DNA of 64,000 bases from Macrotrachela quadricornifera (lineage: Eukaryota; Rotifera; Eurotatoria; Philodinida; Philodinidae), in the NCBI GenBank assembly GCA_022393335.1, contig JAJEKB010021087.1, positions 683,435 through 747,434 of the forward strand, in the 5' to 3' direction. Under the pieces are notes generated by a model. That model saw nothing but the letters and a program-made list of their open reading frames with translations. It was not told the DNA's origin and made no database searches. How positions within the stretch are numbered: the stretch's first letter is position 1; each line of letters begins with the position of its first letter. A program made the position numbers and the translations under genes. Of the stretch, positions 21,449 to 34,627 are shown one piece after another.

Positions 21449-24400
21449 TTACTGAATCGATAATTTATTTTTTTGTATCTATATACAGCTGTTTGCAAAA
21501 AAACTTGGAAACATTGTTCTACATATATTACCTTCTATTCAAGCGCTCTTCGAATTGTTTTATATACCGCTAGCTAGTTCGCGACGAGTACTATACAACA
21601 GTATAAATTCATATTTTGTTTATTTACTTCTAAGAGTATCGAAAAAGAAAGAAATCACACTTCTATATATACAACGTGTAGTATATACATCGAGAGTTTA
21701 GCCCTCAAAAAAATGACTTTTGTACTTACTTATAATATTAAAGAAAAAGATGTTAGGAAAAAAACTTTTTCCAACATTTTTTGCAAACGGCTGTATTTAA
21801 AACAAACTCAACGATTTTATCAACAGCATTATACTCGTTCTGATGAAATACTGAGTGAAGAATTTACTCTGTTTTTTATATTATTAGTAGAAACTATTAG
21901 CGAGATATATTCTTATCATTTAGTTTTTGACTGATTAATTTTATTTTTTAATAATAAAATAAATGACTACAAAGAATTTTTTCAAGTAGATAATTCTGAT
22001 GTTTATATCAGTTCTTTTTTCTGTTTAATCACAAAGAAAAAAGATTTCTCACACGTTCATTTTCGACTTATTATTTTAACGAAGATTGTTAATTCATGCA
22101 ACAATGAATACGTTTCATTGCGCATAAAATAAATAGACAACTTTATTAAAATGTTCCACTTTATTGAAAAAATTTTTAAAACAAATTATATGTAACATGA
22201 AGAAAATATCTATAATGACCTGTCCCATCGTGACGGAATCACCAAATATAGTAACTGAGTTTGGGTGTCATATGAAAAACTAAAAATTTTAGTTCACCTT
22301 CATATGTCATGAGAAAGTTTTCTCAAGGGAAATTATGTCTTACATGACAATCCAAATATAAAAAAAAAAGATTTCAAAAATATAACAGCGTAGCTTCGTA
22401 GATAAAAAAAAAAGTTTTATGATGGAATGACTCTTTTCGTGACGAAACTACTAGTTGAGAAATGGTCATGTTTTTCAGTGTTTATTGTGTTTAGAAAGAT
22501 AACTATCATTATACGTGATAAAACAACCGAGAAAAAAATATTTTGCATCGTCATTCTGATAATGTAAAAATTGCATTATGAAAACATGAGACACATACTA
22601 GATATTACTACTAAAATGGTTCATTGAAATCCGATAATGAAGAAATAGACCAGAATTATCATAAACCAACTTAAGGATTGAGCATTACGCTTTTAAAATC
22701 TCTTTTCCTATCTAAGAATATATATTTTATTAAACGTATCACTTGTTTAAGAATACATCCTCAATAAAATATAAGTGAAAGACAATGTTTCTGTTTTCTG
22801 ACAAAATATATAGTAGTTACAATAGTGAATCCATCAAGTTCTTTTTAACGATGTACAAGTGATCATTAAAATCCAATTAGTTCTTTGAATTAAGCCAAAA
22901 GTAGTTCTCATCATCAACAGTGATTGTGAACGTGTGTGTATGCCACACGAAAATTTAAGTTTGCTCTGTCTATTCATTTTCTCTAGAACATATATACTAT
23001 TAAGATTGAAATTTTCCGAGCAACATCAATTACTTCCATCAGTCATTTTAATAAAAAATAATTGTCTAAAATGTTTTTACAGCAGTTCTTTACTTTATTT
23101 TCTGAAAATAAAATTTTATTTGCTTCAAAGAATGTCTTCATAGCAACACATTCTAATTTGGAAATATTTTGATGATAATGTCTGTGAGAGAATACCAAGC
23201 AACGTAAAAGCATATTTGATGTGTATTTGTCTGCTTTTCTTTAAAATATATTAGTTTCAAGTATTTTTTGTCAATCTCAGAAATTAGGATACCACTTTTG
23301 TTAATAATCAAATGACGTTTTTTTTATTAAAGAAGTGAGAAACTTGTAAAAATATTACTGTCGGTAGATTTTACTAAACAACTTTGGATGGAAAGCCCTG
23401 TTTTTCTCTAACAATTAAAAAAAAATTAGGACTGAGAGTCTATTTAATGTTTTATCAGTTCTATTGGAATTTCACTAACTCAATACTAAGTCAACAGGTT
23501 CGGAAACATCAGGTAATCCCTTCTAACATGCACACGCTTTACGACACACAGTTGTTTTGTTTTGCGAACAACTTTCCATAGTAAGAGAATCGCGCTCCAC
23601 TTGAGAACTATTCACATTACTAATTACTTTTTATACTGAAATTTATTTCAGACGAAATTGATCTTAATCTACAGTATCCGGTTAGAATCGATATAAAATT
23701 GAATATTTTCAAAAAGAACGTACTTATAACGTTTTAAGTTTTTTAAATTAAAAAGACAGTTCTATTAACACTAGAGTCATCCAATTTCTTATCATTTCTT
23801 CTACATAGTATCACACAACACTTCTTTTTGTTTAAATTACTTTGGATAATTGAAGAATATGAATCTTTTCATCAAATTTTATTTTGATGTGTCATCGGAA
23901 AACCGAAATAAATAGTATCCGGTCAAAATTCTGCCAATTAAACAAACATCCTCCATAAGTTTTTCTGCAAGTAGAAACTAAACTAAATTTTTTTTATAGA
24001 TTCTTCCGATCCAATCATATAGGGAGACCCATACATCTCTAAAATGTACATTGTTTTTGGGACCAACAGCTCCTAATGCTTTGTTTTGTGAATTACGAAC
24101 ATTCAGGGTAGATCCCAATCATTTTATTCAGGTAAACCAATTAGCTAACTCTTCTAGAGAATATCGCGAACCCATAGTGGAGAAGAGAGGAGATGAAGCT
24201 TCAATGAAATTTGCCAATAGCATGTCCTGCACATTTTGCTATTTCTGGACAAAAAAATTTGCAACACTACCTACGATAAAGGTGAAACAAGGACTGAGAG
24301 TCATATTTGTTGCCAAAAGAGATACTCAAAATAGACGCATCTTAGGTTGCGCTGAATCCGTGCTTGGTTTCATATTAAACTAAAGCAGCTCAAAAGACAC

Positions 24401-26077
24401 CAGTAACGAATTAGGCAGTTTTCCGTGTTGCACGAAGAGGATCTAAAAGCCTATCGCACTTAATCATGGATATCATTATTAATCGAAAAAGTAACAATGC
24501 CTGTGATACTTTTTCGAATAATCGCTGAACATTATGAATCAGGCCAACATCATATGTAGAAAGTTATCTATGCCATACATCGAGAGGTTTGACGATTTAT
24601 GAATACCAATAGGATAATAAATCAGCATCTATTAATACCTTATGGTAAAGTTACTAGAGTGTGGGACTTAAGAAGTTATGCTTATTGCCATAGTGTGGAT
24701 ATTAGGCATTCTACACTGATTGGAACGCTAAACGTACCTCGTAATTTCCCTAGTACTCAGAGTTAGAGGGGCAAAGCTATTTCTCTGACTAGCATAATTG
24801 TAACCATTCGTTTTTTTTATATTTGATAGATTTAACATCATTACCTTTTTAAATACAAAAGATTTCTATACGGTTGCATTTTTAATTGGCATGTTCTGAT
24901 GTTACATTAGTGATTTATCTATTTTTCTATTAGAAACAAGAAAGAATCAATCTATATTCTTTCTTATCTAAGAAGAACTAGCAGTCGATTCGAGTATATT
25001 GCATGATGATCTGCCTCCGCAACTAAGCCACATACGATGACTAGTAAAGCACTTACAACTCAGCGAACTCTATCCAACAATAACAAAAGATCCCAGAAAA
25101 ACGCCACTCTCTCCTAAAAAAACCCGATATTTTCTGAAAAACCATTGAGCAACACTAGCGTTTTTCTTCAAACTTATGACGATTCCGGTTCACTGCATAA
25201 GTCCTCAGTAAAAACTACATCATTCGGTACAGAATTTTTAACTCTATCGATTGGTATATAAATCAGGAAAATAACTAATTCCACAAGTGCCCTGGGCTAT
25301 CAAAACCCTTTGAAACCATGTTTTCAACAGTAATACTAATGACAATTCACCTCACAACTTAAGCCACTTTTTACACACCAATAGATGTAAAATCTCAAGC
25401 TCTATCAAATGGTTTCTAGCTCGTCCATGACAACATAAATATCAATTAGATACATGTTCTGTATTTTACCAGTATCTTTTGTGCAATGGCTCGCATGAGA
25501 ATATATATACATTGTAATAGTCTATCTTAGGAGATGCTCACAGACCCCAAAGAGTCACCATATGGTAGTATTCATAGCTCTCAGAATGGCTATCGCATGA
25601 AAGAGTATAAAGTGCTGATAATTGTTGAAAGAGTATCTAGTATCAATCGTCATAAGCTGTCAAGAAATGTTAAGCGTAGCCACCAAAGCTTTGGAAAGGA
25701 CATCATTCACACGAGATGCAGTAACTGATGCTGAATGTACAACGAAATAGTGTGCTACAGTATAGTGTAACAGGTATATACTTGAAATTTTCTTTAGGAA
25801 GCAAACGTGGATTGTTTTCCGTCGCTTGATGTAAATGAGCCAAGCGATCAAGTTGTTTTACTTCGCAGTTACTATTAGTGGGAGAGAGTCATGCTTCGAA
25901 AATTGGCTAAAACTTGAGTTTCTCTTCGACTGAAGGACACTTCAACAATGGACGTATGATAGCTTCACAATCCGCCAGAGCGAAGTACAAGAGTCGGTAT
26001 TAGGAGGAGTTGATGTGAATGAGAGTTGAATGATCCTTTTCATCTCAATGAACTGACATGGCATTGTTACATATCTA
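21449..26077. other. Long stretch without recognisable genes
   Basis: Only short open frames without motifs (for example 21713-21934, 22934-23143, 24051-24383, 25534-25728). The part from about 24000 to 26070 is visibly less AT-rich than its surroundings and may be eroded transposon or gene sequence, but no domain could be read on either strand. Confidence 0.45.
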
Positions 26078-26604
26078 CTGCCCATTTCAAAATATAAGGC
26101 CGATGGGTATTTTTAGAATATCTTTTGATAGAAATGAGATAGAGAGCTGCGGTTTTCACCGTTGAAAAGAGGCTTTGTCAGTGCGTCGAACCATATAAAA
26201 TTGTTGAGGTTTAACTCAATTCGAGATGGTGGTCCATAGTCATCTTTGAAGATTACATTACTGCTCCTCATCGATACAACAAGTTTTAAACTTTAAAGAG
26301 TGTTCTAGAATCACCAGCTCAAGCGCTACAAATCTACGAAAGGCCGAAATTTTCATCACATTTCGCTCGAAAGTTATGGGTCAAACACAAACGATGTTTA
26401 ATCGTTTTTTTCACCAATTTGAATGTGAATAAAATACTTTTCATATTATTTTTAATGACACTTTCAACTATGCTGAGTCACTAGAAACATATACTTTTCT
26501 CTAAAGCAACTCTTTTCCTATCAAAACATTGTAAGAAGTTGTTATCAATATTGTTTTGATGTTCAACCACATCGTTTACTTCGAATATATGCATTATTTT
26601 TACA
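26078..26604 (+). repeat. Left terminal inverted repeat
   Basis: Left arm of the transposon. Begins CTGCCCATTTCAAAATATAA after the flanking TA and ends near GCATTATTTTTACA; lies 3' of the transposase. Confidence 0.9.
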
Positions 26605-26690
26605 ATGACTTGTAAACACAATGAGAATTCTTTACGTTTTATTCTTTTGATCTGAAGCGAAAGAAAGACAATAAGTGAAAACATATATTG

Positions 26691-28363
26691 CTAATCTTCC
26701 AACTTTTCTTCCGATGAATCGGTGTCTTCATCTTCATCTATTAATTGTTCTTCAATTTCTTCAATGAATGCATCAGACTTGAACATGTTTTCAATCTGCT
26801 GTGTTTTATTAATATATCCCATAGCGGTCGTTTTACTTAAAGATAACATCCACTGATGCGCCAAACGTCGAACGTCTTTGAGACTGAAATTGACATTATT
26901 GTCACGCACATAGTTCTTCAATACTGTCCATGCTAATTCAATTGGATTAAGCATACAATGTTTCACTGTTAGTCTATAGAAATGATTTCAAGAATGTAAA
27001 AATATATCATGTCTTTTTAAACTACCTCAAGATTTCTACATCATGTTCGCCGGCAGCCTCATCGACTACATATTGTTTTGATGGTAAGTTTTCGAAAGCG
27101 AGTACCAGGAGCTCGGCTTTAGTAGCTTTCAAGGGAACTGATATATTATGATTGGTTAACCACCGGATGATAAGTTCTTTTCTCCATGCTCTTTTTGGAG
27201 GAATAGTTTCCTGGGTAAGTTGGTTGTGCCAAGTAGCATTATCAATAATTAAAGCAATTTTGGCATATCGACCTAAATACATCAACGATGATGTTCAGAG
27301 AAAAAAACTAAAAATCCTATTACCAAATTCTTTTCTTAAAATTAAGCATGTTCGACTGATCCAACTTAGAAAGTGTTGCGAATTCATAGAAGGAGTTTCG
27401 TTACACTCGAATATATCAATTGTTTCTTTATGAATTCCTGACTCACTTAGAAGAGCAGAAATCGCCAACCGTTTTCCTATAGTTATAAATAATGTTGATT
27501 CGAGACAAAATAAAAATAATGCATACCTTTACTCTGACTATCTCGCATTCGTCCTTTCCCAGTCACTCCATCTGTCCAAACAAAACGCTTCTCTTCATTT
27601 TGATTGGCCCATGTTTCATCGTACCAGAATATCTTAGTCCCAGCACTACGTAACTCATCAAGACAAGCAAAATAGCGCGCATGCGCTGCCATAAATGGCA
27701 GAGTATCTAGTAGTACTTTGACTTTAGATGTTCTTTGATATTTAAAACCGATCTTTCTCATCCAGCGCCATAACGTTGTTGATGACTGCACAGGAAAATC
27801 AGCATCCGTAGTTCGAATTCGAATAAGAACTTTCGCAACAGTGGAATAAATTCGCTCAGCCAGAAGAGAATGTATATGAAATCTAAATATTGTTTGTGTC
27901 AATATTATTTTTTTAGTTACTTTCGATCTGAATAACCTCACCTGATAATTTCCTGCTGTTTTTCTGTTAATATGGTTAATGGGCGACCGACGTTGGAAAA
28001 TTTACGCGGTGAACGAGGTACAGGATCACCAACTGAATTGGCGTTGATACTGGTCGTAGAGGATGAGGAAGATGATCTTGATCGCAGATTTCGAAGTCGG
28101 TTTAATACCTGAGCTTTTTGATTCGCTAACTCTTCTTTTTCTTCATCCATTTTTCTTTTCTTTTCCATCATAGAATTTTCCACTTCTCTCATTTCATTCT
28201 TCAGCCGTCCGACAGATCTTATAGAAATATTAAGCATCGATGATAATCGCTCGTTGACATTGTAGAGTGGAATCATTGGACCAAGTTTTTCTTTTTCCAC
28301 AAATTTGATCACATTGAAAAATATTTGCTTCATGTCGAAAGTAAACTCTTCACCCCTGGGCAT
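26691..28363 (-). CDS. DDE transposase (Tc1/mariner-like), five exons, intact
   Basis: Exons on the minus strand: 28363-27942, 27882-27527, 27476-27324, 27272-27026, 26973-26691; introns 50-59 bp, all GT-AG. Total 1,461 nt, 486 residues, no stop. The start MPRGEEFTFD is chosen; an in-frame ATG five codons upstream (28378) is also possible. Order: helix-turn-helix-like N-terminus (SIRSVGRLKNEM), basic Ser-rich linker, second DNA-binding region (RWMRKIGFKYQRTSKVKV), then catalytic residues in FWYDETW (Asp about 229), LIIDNATWHN (Asp about 321) and LNPIELAW (Glu about 405), and an acidic tail. The Asp-to-Glu spacing of about 83 is much longer than in classical Tc1/mariner (34-41) and fits the DDE_3-type proteins with a VD..A..H.V.ILRL insert. 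Two dead relatives lie at 53306 and 58459. Confidence 0.88.
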
Positions 28364-28514
28364 CGTAATAATATACAAGGATAGTAGGAAAAACGTATAA
28401 ATCTACAAATATATTATAGCTTGTAGTGAAAAAAAGAAAATCAGATTTGACAGCAAAAACATATAATGCAATTTATGTAGAATTTTACTTATGTTCCTAA
28501 TAATCAAAAGTAAC

Positions 28515-29041
28515 TGTGAAAATAATGCATATATTCGAAGTAAACGATGTGGTTGAACATCAAAACAATATTGATAACAACTTCTTACAATGTTTTGATA
28601 GGAAAAGAGTTGCTTTAGAGAAAAGTATATGTTTCTAGTGACTCAGCATAGTTGAAAGTATCATTAAAAATAATATGAAAAGTATTTTATTCACATTCAA
28701 ATTGGTGAAAAAAACGATTAAACATCGTTTGTGTTTGACCCATAACTTTCGAGCGAAATGTGATGAAAATTTCGGCCTTTCGTAGATTTGTAGCGCTTGA
28801 GCTGGTGATTCTAGAACACTCTTTAAAGTTTAAAACTTGTTGTATCGATGAGGAGCAGTAATGTAATCTTCAAAGATGACTATGGACCACCATCTCGAAT
28901 TGAGTTAAACCTCAACAATTTTATATGGTTCGACGCACTGACAAAGCCTCTTTTCAACGGTGAAAACCGCAGCTCTCTATCTCATTTCTATCAAAAGATA
29001 TTCTAAAAATACCCATCGGCCTTATATTTTGAAATGGGCAG
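28515..29041 (-). repeat. Right terminal inverted repeat
   Basis: Right arm, the reverse complement of 26078-26604. It ends just upstream of the transposase start and so must hold or border its promoter. Confidence 0.9.
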
Positions 29042-29637
29042 TAGTTATGTGTGTTTAGATAGGATAAGCCTTTAGAATGATTAATAAAATGTGAATGCGT
29101 ACGTAAGCGTCAAATTTAAAGCTTACGTAGTTTGGAATTAACTTTGTTTGACCATAAGTAACCTACATAATCATGATAGGTATTCAAATTCTTAAACGAT
29201 AGTTTGAATTTATTATATAGCGTATTTTACAGTTTTTTCGATATTTTGTACTTGATTATTGATAAAGACAATCCTCTCCTTGAATCGAGCAACAAAATTC
29301 ACATATTTTCTACTAAAAAGCTTTTAATATAATTCTGACATGATGAAAGTGTGAAACACAATGTACCTACTAATACTTTAATGTTTATTGGAACACAAAT
29401 TCAATGTGAGTTGCTCTCAAGCATGATCTTGAATAAGAATCTACTTTTTCACTATTCAAGTTAAAATTATCTCTATCCTGTCAGAGTCCTCTAAAGCAAT
29501 CTGACACTGTCTATTATACAAAATTAATCGAAATATGTAACGATATCTGTACGGGATTGACAAAATGACTAAAAACTCTCACCCTAATCCTGAAGATTTT
29601 CAGAATATTTTCGCATTTTAGATTTAAGAATATCATA
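29042..29637. other. Intergenic, no gene seen
   Basis: Spacer between the transposon and the first membrane-protein gene. Nothing recognisable. Confidence 0.5.
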
Positions 29638-31000
29638 TTGATGCTTACGAATCTCTTAAAGCGTTTGTGGAGTTCATTTCTTCTTCTGAATTTCTTTGAA
29701 AAGCACACGTCTAATGCTCAAAGTGCTCCAAGAGAACGACTTGCAACCCGTATATACATTTTATCATTGTTTGGTCTTCTTCTTACTACTGGAATCATTG
29801 CTGCATTTGTCCTTCGAACAAAAAATGTCATTGAATATTCACCTCCAGCTACTCGATTTACATATCTTATGAGTAAATATCCGAGCACTCTTAATTGTCC
29901 ATGTTCGAAAACTGGAATAACTTATGAAACATTTGTTCAAGTTCATGCTGAATTTCATCAAGTTTGTTCAAGTGATTTTATTACACAGGAATGGATTGAT
30001 TCAATATTTCTGGAAAAAAATGCTACATCCTATCATTCGGATGATATTCGATATTATCTGAGTTTTTTTTGGCAAATCATTGCAGGATTTTGTGATGTCA
30101 GCAAGAGTACATTAAGCGATGCTCTGTCGAGTTTTCATGCATCGCGTATCATTACTATCAATGCAATATCGGACCGTGCAATTCATCAACAAGCAGAAGA
30201 AAGTCTCAACAATTATATTTCATTGTCAAAAGCATTGCTAGTGCGTACTTTACTTCGTCTTCGACAGACAATAGCTGGAAATCAATTTATATCTGGTTTA
30301 GGAACCAATTTTTATCCTGGCTATGCAAATTCAATCTCCGAAGAATGGCCAAATCCAAGAATGTTACTTATCGTATCCAACAATTGTTCATGTTTGAATA
30401 TTAATGGTTGTCCACGTCTAGCAACTATTCACAATATGGAAAATCGACCAATAGCAATACCAGGAATGATAGTTGATTGCTATATTGTGGATGCAACGCT
30501 CGCTTCTACATTCGAATGTTATTATAATTCAACGTGTTTTCATCTTCTACACGATTCATCAATACAAACAATTAAGCTACTATCCAATTATTCCAATCGA
30601 GGTTTTCGAGATAATGCCACTGTTCAAACAATTCTTGATAATTTAATGGTCGATGAATTAAAAACTGAGATTATCTTCAATTCATTTTATGTACAATGTA
30701 GTCCTACATACTGTGCATACTCTTATACACATCGATTCTCCGCTTTATTCATCTTTACGATAACAACTGGAAGTTTTGGTGCACTTTCTTTCATTTTACG
30801 TGTAGCTGCACAGTTTATTGCAAAATTTATTTTTCGTCGAAAAAATAAAATCAATCCAACCGAAAACATTCAAATTTCTTCAATCACTACACTCCCAGAT
30901 CGTAAGTATACGACAAACTATATTTTATAATCAGTGTTCGTACATTATGTATAAACTTACGGCAATAGAGGAATTCAAGACAAATTATTTGAAACTTTAA
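29638..31000 (+). CDS. Two-membrane-segment Cys-rich protein, paralogue 1
   Basis: Exon 1 29638-30901, intron 30902-30968 (GTAAGT..AATAG), exon 2 30969-31000 ending DQEFKTNYLKL; 431 residues. A first membrane segment at about 38-61 (ILSLFGLLLTTGIIAAFVL) and a second at about 370-402 (LFIFTITTGSFGALSFIL) enclose a loop of about 300 residues with N-glycosylation sites and paired Cys motifs: LNCPCSKTGITY, FHQVCSSDF, CSCLNINGCPRL and CSPTYCAYSY. The same blocks recur in the next two genes. The topology recalls DEG/ENaC or P2X channels but no signature of those families was seen. Function unknown; probably a surface protein. The unspliced frame would end at 30930. Confidence 0.7.
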
Positions 31001-31534
31001 TTTGAAAAAAAAAGCTTGTGTCAGAATTGTTGTAGGATTCAACTGTAAATGATAGTATATCGATTACTGAGCACATTCGACTCGATGTAGTCCATCGGTG
31101 GGCTACACTATAGTTTAACGAGAAACATAACAGTCAGTGCACTTTTTGCCGACATTGCGTGTAGATCGTTCTTTTTCTTCGAGCTTGTGATCAACGAGTG
31201 TTGCGCTCCGAATGACTTGATGATTGTTGTCTTGGATCATGTTTTAGCTTCTCTGTTGGCGTGCCAAGTGGTAAAGACCGGACAAGACTTTCACGAAACT
31301 CCAGAATGGTCATTTTGCTTTCCGTGTAGTTTTCTAGTTATCATTAAGTTCTTTGTCAGAACTGTCAGATTCAAAGTCCTCATCCAAAGAACTCACTTCA
31401 CTAAGTGAGCTAGCTCTATCTTCTGTATCTGTGTGTGTGCATTCGTTAGAAGTTAACAGTTCATGAAAATGAACATATAGAAGAAAATTTTCTAAGAGAA
31501 CTCAATCGGGTCCAATAAGTTAAAGTATTTTACA
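31001..31534. other. Intergenic, no gene seen
   Basis: Spacer between paralogues 1 and 2. A short GT-rich run lies near 31420. No domain seen. Confidence 0.5.
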
Positions 31535-33031
31535 ATGTTAAATTTGATCTCTCTCTTAGAGCTAACATTGATCGATCGTATTCATCGTCTGCCAACCATT
31601 ATTTATCAATTAATTCGTACATTGAATCTTTTTGAAAGTAAAAGTGTTAGGACAGAAACAAATCTAAAACGTGAATATTTACTAACCCGACTCTTCATTG
31701 GTTTTATGATTGTTGGAACAATTGGTATTGGTATTTACATATTTATATCTGAACAAAATCAAGTCATAACAATTACAAATCCTTCTCGTGAAATCTATCA
31801 AACATTATTCGATATATATTCAACAACTATTCAATGTCCTTGTCGCCATATTTCGATTCCTTATAGCACATTTCTCAATGTAACATTTACTTATCATCAA
31901 ATATGTTCCAGTGATTTAGTTTCTCCGGAATGGCTCAATTATTTGTCATCATTTGATCCAAATCTTGTACCTGTTTGGAGTGAAAAAGCATTTGCACGTG
32001 ATTTTCGTGTTATGGGTGCGTCCTATTTTCAATTACTCGGAACATTTTGCTCTTTGACTACAGCCAACATTGCTGATGGTCAACGTGCTTTCAGTAATAC
32101 ACAGTTTATTAATAATAATCTTCTGTCTCAATCAGTATTTCTTCAACAGACTGAAGCATCGGCTAACTCATTTATGAATGAAGTACGCAACAGTTTTCAA
32201 CATATATTAAGTTGGCTTGATATTGCTTTTTCGGTTAGTATATTAATGTCAGGAACCAATGTTAATTTTGAAATAACAATTGACGACAATGGCAGAGTTA
32301 ATATAAAGGATCCACTTTTGACTCCGCCTCACACGTTAATCGTTTCAGATGATTTCTATCAAGCGGATATCGACGATCCATGTGCTTGCAGTATAGAAAA
32401 TTCGTGTCGATTGAAGTCTGTCGTTTTTATTAATGGATCAACTTGGCTGAATATTCCACAAATTTTTGATGAACTCGATACAACTTGCATTCCTATTTTA
32501 GGATACTTGGATTCTTATATGAACTGGTGGTATAATGAGAGCTACATTAAAAATATTCGTGACACATATTCGATTGTCATTCATAATGAATATCCACCGA
32601 TCATTCACCCATTGAAAAGATCAATTTCAACTCGATTTAATGGAACTGTAAAAAGCTTGATGGAAGAAATGTTTGTCGAAACTTCCATTCTCAGTGAACA
32701 ACATTATGATTTATTCTTCAAAGAATGCGCACCTATTAGTTGTTCATATACGATAAATAGCCGACGTGGTATCATCGTTGCTATTCTTCTACTGATATCG
32801 ATTTGTGGTGGACTCAATCGAGGTCTTCGTTTAGCTGTACCATTGATCGGAGGGATTATTCTCTTCGTTCTCAAAAGATGGCATAATCGAAATGTTCCTT
32901 CCGGTGAGTATTGTCATTCGTCTTTGACATGTTGTTTATTGAATTCAATGAATTTTTTTTTGAAAGAGCCGAGTCGCTTTTGTATTAGGTTAAGAAAATG
33001 CAAAAAAAATTGCACTAATATTAATTCATAA
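31535..33031 (+). CDS. Two-membrane-segment Cys-rich protein, paralogue 2
   Basis: Open frame of 498 residues; the conserved part ends about residue 450. Membrane segments at about 52-72 (LFIGFMIVGTIGIGIYIFI) and 413-445 (IIVAILLLISICGGL, LAVPLIGGIILFVL). The loop carries the shared blocks IQCPCRHISIPYSTF, YHQICSSDLV, CACSIENSC and CAPISCSYTI. A strong donor CCG|GTGAGT at 32904 suggests the true C-terminus is spliced onto a downstream exon. An acceptor at 33130 would continue in frame through MSIRTIKQKQSISFERYSV to a stop at 33357, while others give shorter tails, so the 3' end is uncertain. Same strand and order as its neighbours, indicating tandem duplication. Confidence 0.7.
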   Translation: MLNLISLLELTLIDRIHRLPTIIYQLIRTLNLFESKSVRTETNLKREYLLTRLFIGFMIVGTIGIGIYIFISEQNQVITITNPSREIYQTLFDIYSTTIQCPCRHISIPYSTFLNVTFTYHQICSSDLVSPEWLNYLSSFDPNLVPVWSEKAFARDFRVMGASYFQLLGTFCSLTTANIADGQRAFSNTQFINNNLLSQSVFLQQTEASANSFMNEVRNSFQHILSWLDIAFSVSILMSGTNVNFEITIDDNGRVNIKDPLLTPPHTLIVSDDFYQADIDDPCACSIENSCRLKSVVFINGSTWLNIPQIFDELDTTCIPILGYLDSYMNWWYNESYIKNIRDTYSIVIHNEYPPIIHPLKRSISTRFNGTVKSLMEEMFVETSILSEQHYDLFFKECAPISCSYTINSRRGIIVAILLLISICGGLNRGLRLAVPLIGGIILFVLKRWHNRNVPSGEYCHSSLTCCLLNSMNFFLKEPSRFCIRLRKCKKNCTNINS

Positions 33032-34627
33032 TTTTATTTCGATCTTCAATAGTCTCATGTGCTTAGTTAATATGAATGGAATTGGATATTATTATTTAGG
33101 AAAATTTATCAGAAAGTGATAATAGTTTAGGTGTCATAGATCTTCGAGAAATGTCGATACGTACAATCAAGCAAAAACAAAGCATATCTTTTGAAAGATA
33201 TTCCGTGAGCAAAATCGAGCATCATACCAGTGCACAGGTCCCCATGGTTGAATGGTTACGTTGCTTGGCATCTATCCACAAGGTACTGTGTTCAAGCCTT
33301 AGTAACATCATCCCTGAAATGACCCTGGACAACTCATTAACGGCTAAGTTGTCTTAAATGATTCATTTCGCATGAGCCATTCATACGGATTACATATTTA
33401 GCTAGTATGTTGGACGGAAGAGGATGCAGATACCACCATTTTTAAAAAGAAAAGACGATAGAACCTAACCGCATGTGGAAAATTAGTAATAATAATCGTG
33501 GCCGGTCCGAATAGGCAATAATTGTATGGGACGTTATTATTCCAATGTACGAGACATTCAACAAAATGTTTTTCGCTCATTTAACGCGTCGATGTTTAAG
33601 ATCACTAATCTCAAAATTTTAGGTTTTCATAGCTTACTTATGAAATTGTGCCCAATATCAGTTTGAAGGATTACACCATCTTTTAGGAAAGAAACAAGAA
33701 AAATCATTCTATAAACATGAGTAGCAAATATCAGATTGGTACACATTTTAAAGTTCACATGACAAAATTGAAAAAGACTGCGATATAAGTAAATATCTAA
33801 TATCAGTGACCAGATATTCAATGAAAACTTGTAAAAACTTCAATTTTGCCACGCCTTCTCTATAAAAGACGTGTCAACTGTACTTGAATATATTGTTACA
33901 TTTTTTCATAGTAAATATCAGGAGATTGAGAAAAAAAAGCTGAACAAAATAATCAATATGAACACGCTAGAATGCATAATAAGTCCAGATTAATAAAATC
34001 AGTATCAGTGAAATGGTTCCTTGGAATCATTTTGAATAAATGAATGTACATCATTCGAAATCAGAAAAAAAATAATCCAGAAGAAGTTTTGTTATCGATG
34101 CGAAAGAGAGGTTATATCTTTGAATGCATTGCGTTATTTGATCGTTTTTTTATTATAAAGTCAACAGTTTTTAGCGATTTTTATTGTCTCAATCTATTAC
34201 TCAGTCTACATAAATACGATACTGGCAATCAGCATAAAAATCCCATCTAATTATATAAATATTTTAGCAAAAATGTTTTTTCTCTAGAAAGTCACCTATC
34301 GAGTAGCACGGAGAAAAATAAATTGTACATATAGTTGTACGAGAAAATGATGAAATAATACAACAATTTCAAAGATATAGACTCTCTTTCGCATCAATGG
34401 CAAAATTCTTCTCGACTTTTTTTTTGATTTTGTAGGAAATGAATACAAGTAGCAAAATAATAAAAAGAATTTTTATCATTTTGTTACTTCTAGTCTGCTC
34501 ATGTATAAAAAGCTTAAATCTGGAGGTTAGTGATCTTAAATCTTGATGTATTAAATAAGCAAAGACACTCAAAGAAAAATTTCTCGATTACATCGTACAC
34601 TTGTAGCTCTGATAAATCATCCAGTTA
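33032..34627. other. Intergenic, possible 3' exon of paralogue 2 at 33131-33357
   Basis: Apart from the possible spliced 3' exon of paralogue 2, no gene is seen in this spacer. The segment 33240-33307 looks loosely tRNA-like (GGTTGAATGGTTAC, then TGTTCAAGCC) but does not fold as a tRNA. Confidence 0.45.

Larger units (their letters stand above)
26078..29041 (-). mobile_element. Complete Tc1/mariner-like transposon with ~527-bp TIRs
   Basis: A 2,964-bp element flanked by TA on both sides (26076-26077, 29042-29043). Tips are CTGCCCATTTC and GAAATGGGCAG. The inverted arms run about 527 bp without an indel: the same GC step lies 513 bases from each tip. Only one substitution was seen in the part compared closely (GACACTTTC versus GATACTTTC). 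It carries one intact five-exon transposase on the minus strand. Near-identity of the arms and the open transposase point to recent insertion. Confidence 0.9.

Noticed and set aside
24051..24383. 110-codon plus frame in the less AT-rich block
   Set aside because: No recognisable domain; a reverse-transcriptase or integrase signature was looked for around it and not found.
33240..33307. tRNA-like segment (GGTTGAATGGTTAC then TGTTCAAGCC)
   Set aside because: Boxes A and B are imperfect, the T-arm loop would be too long and no acceptor stem or anticodon arm can be drawn; at best a tRNA-derived repeat scrap.
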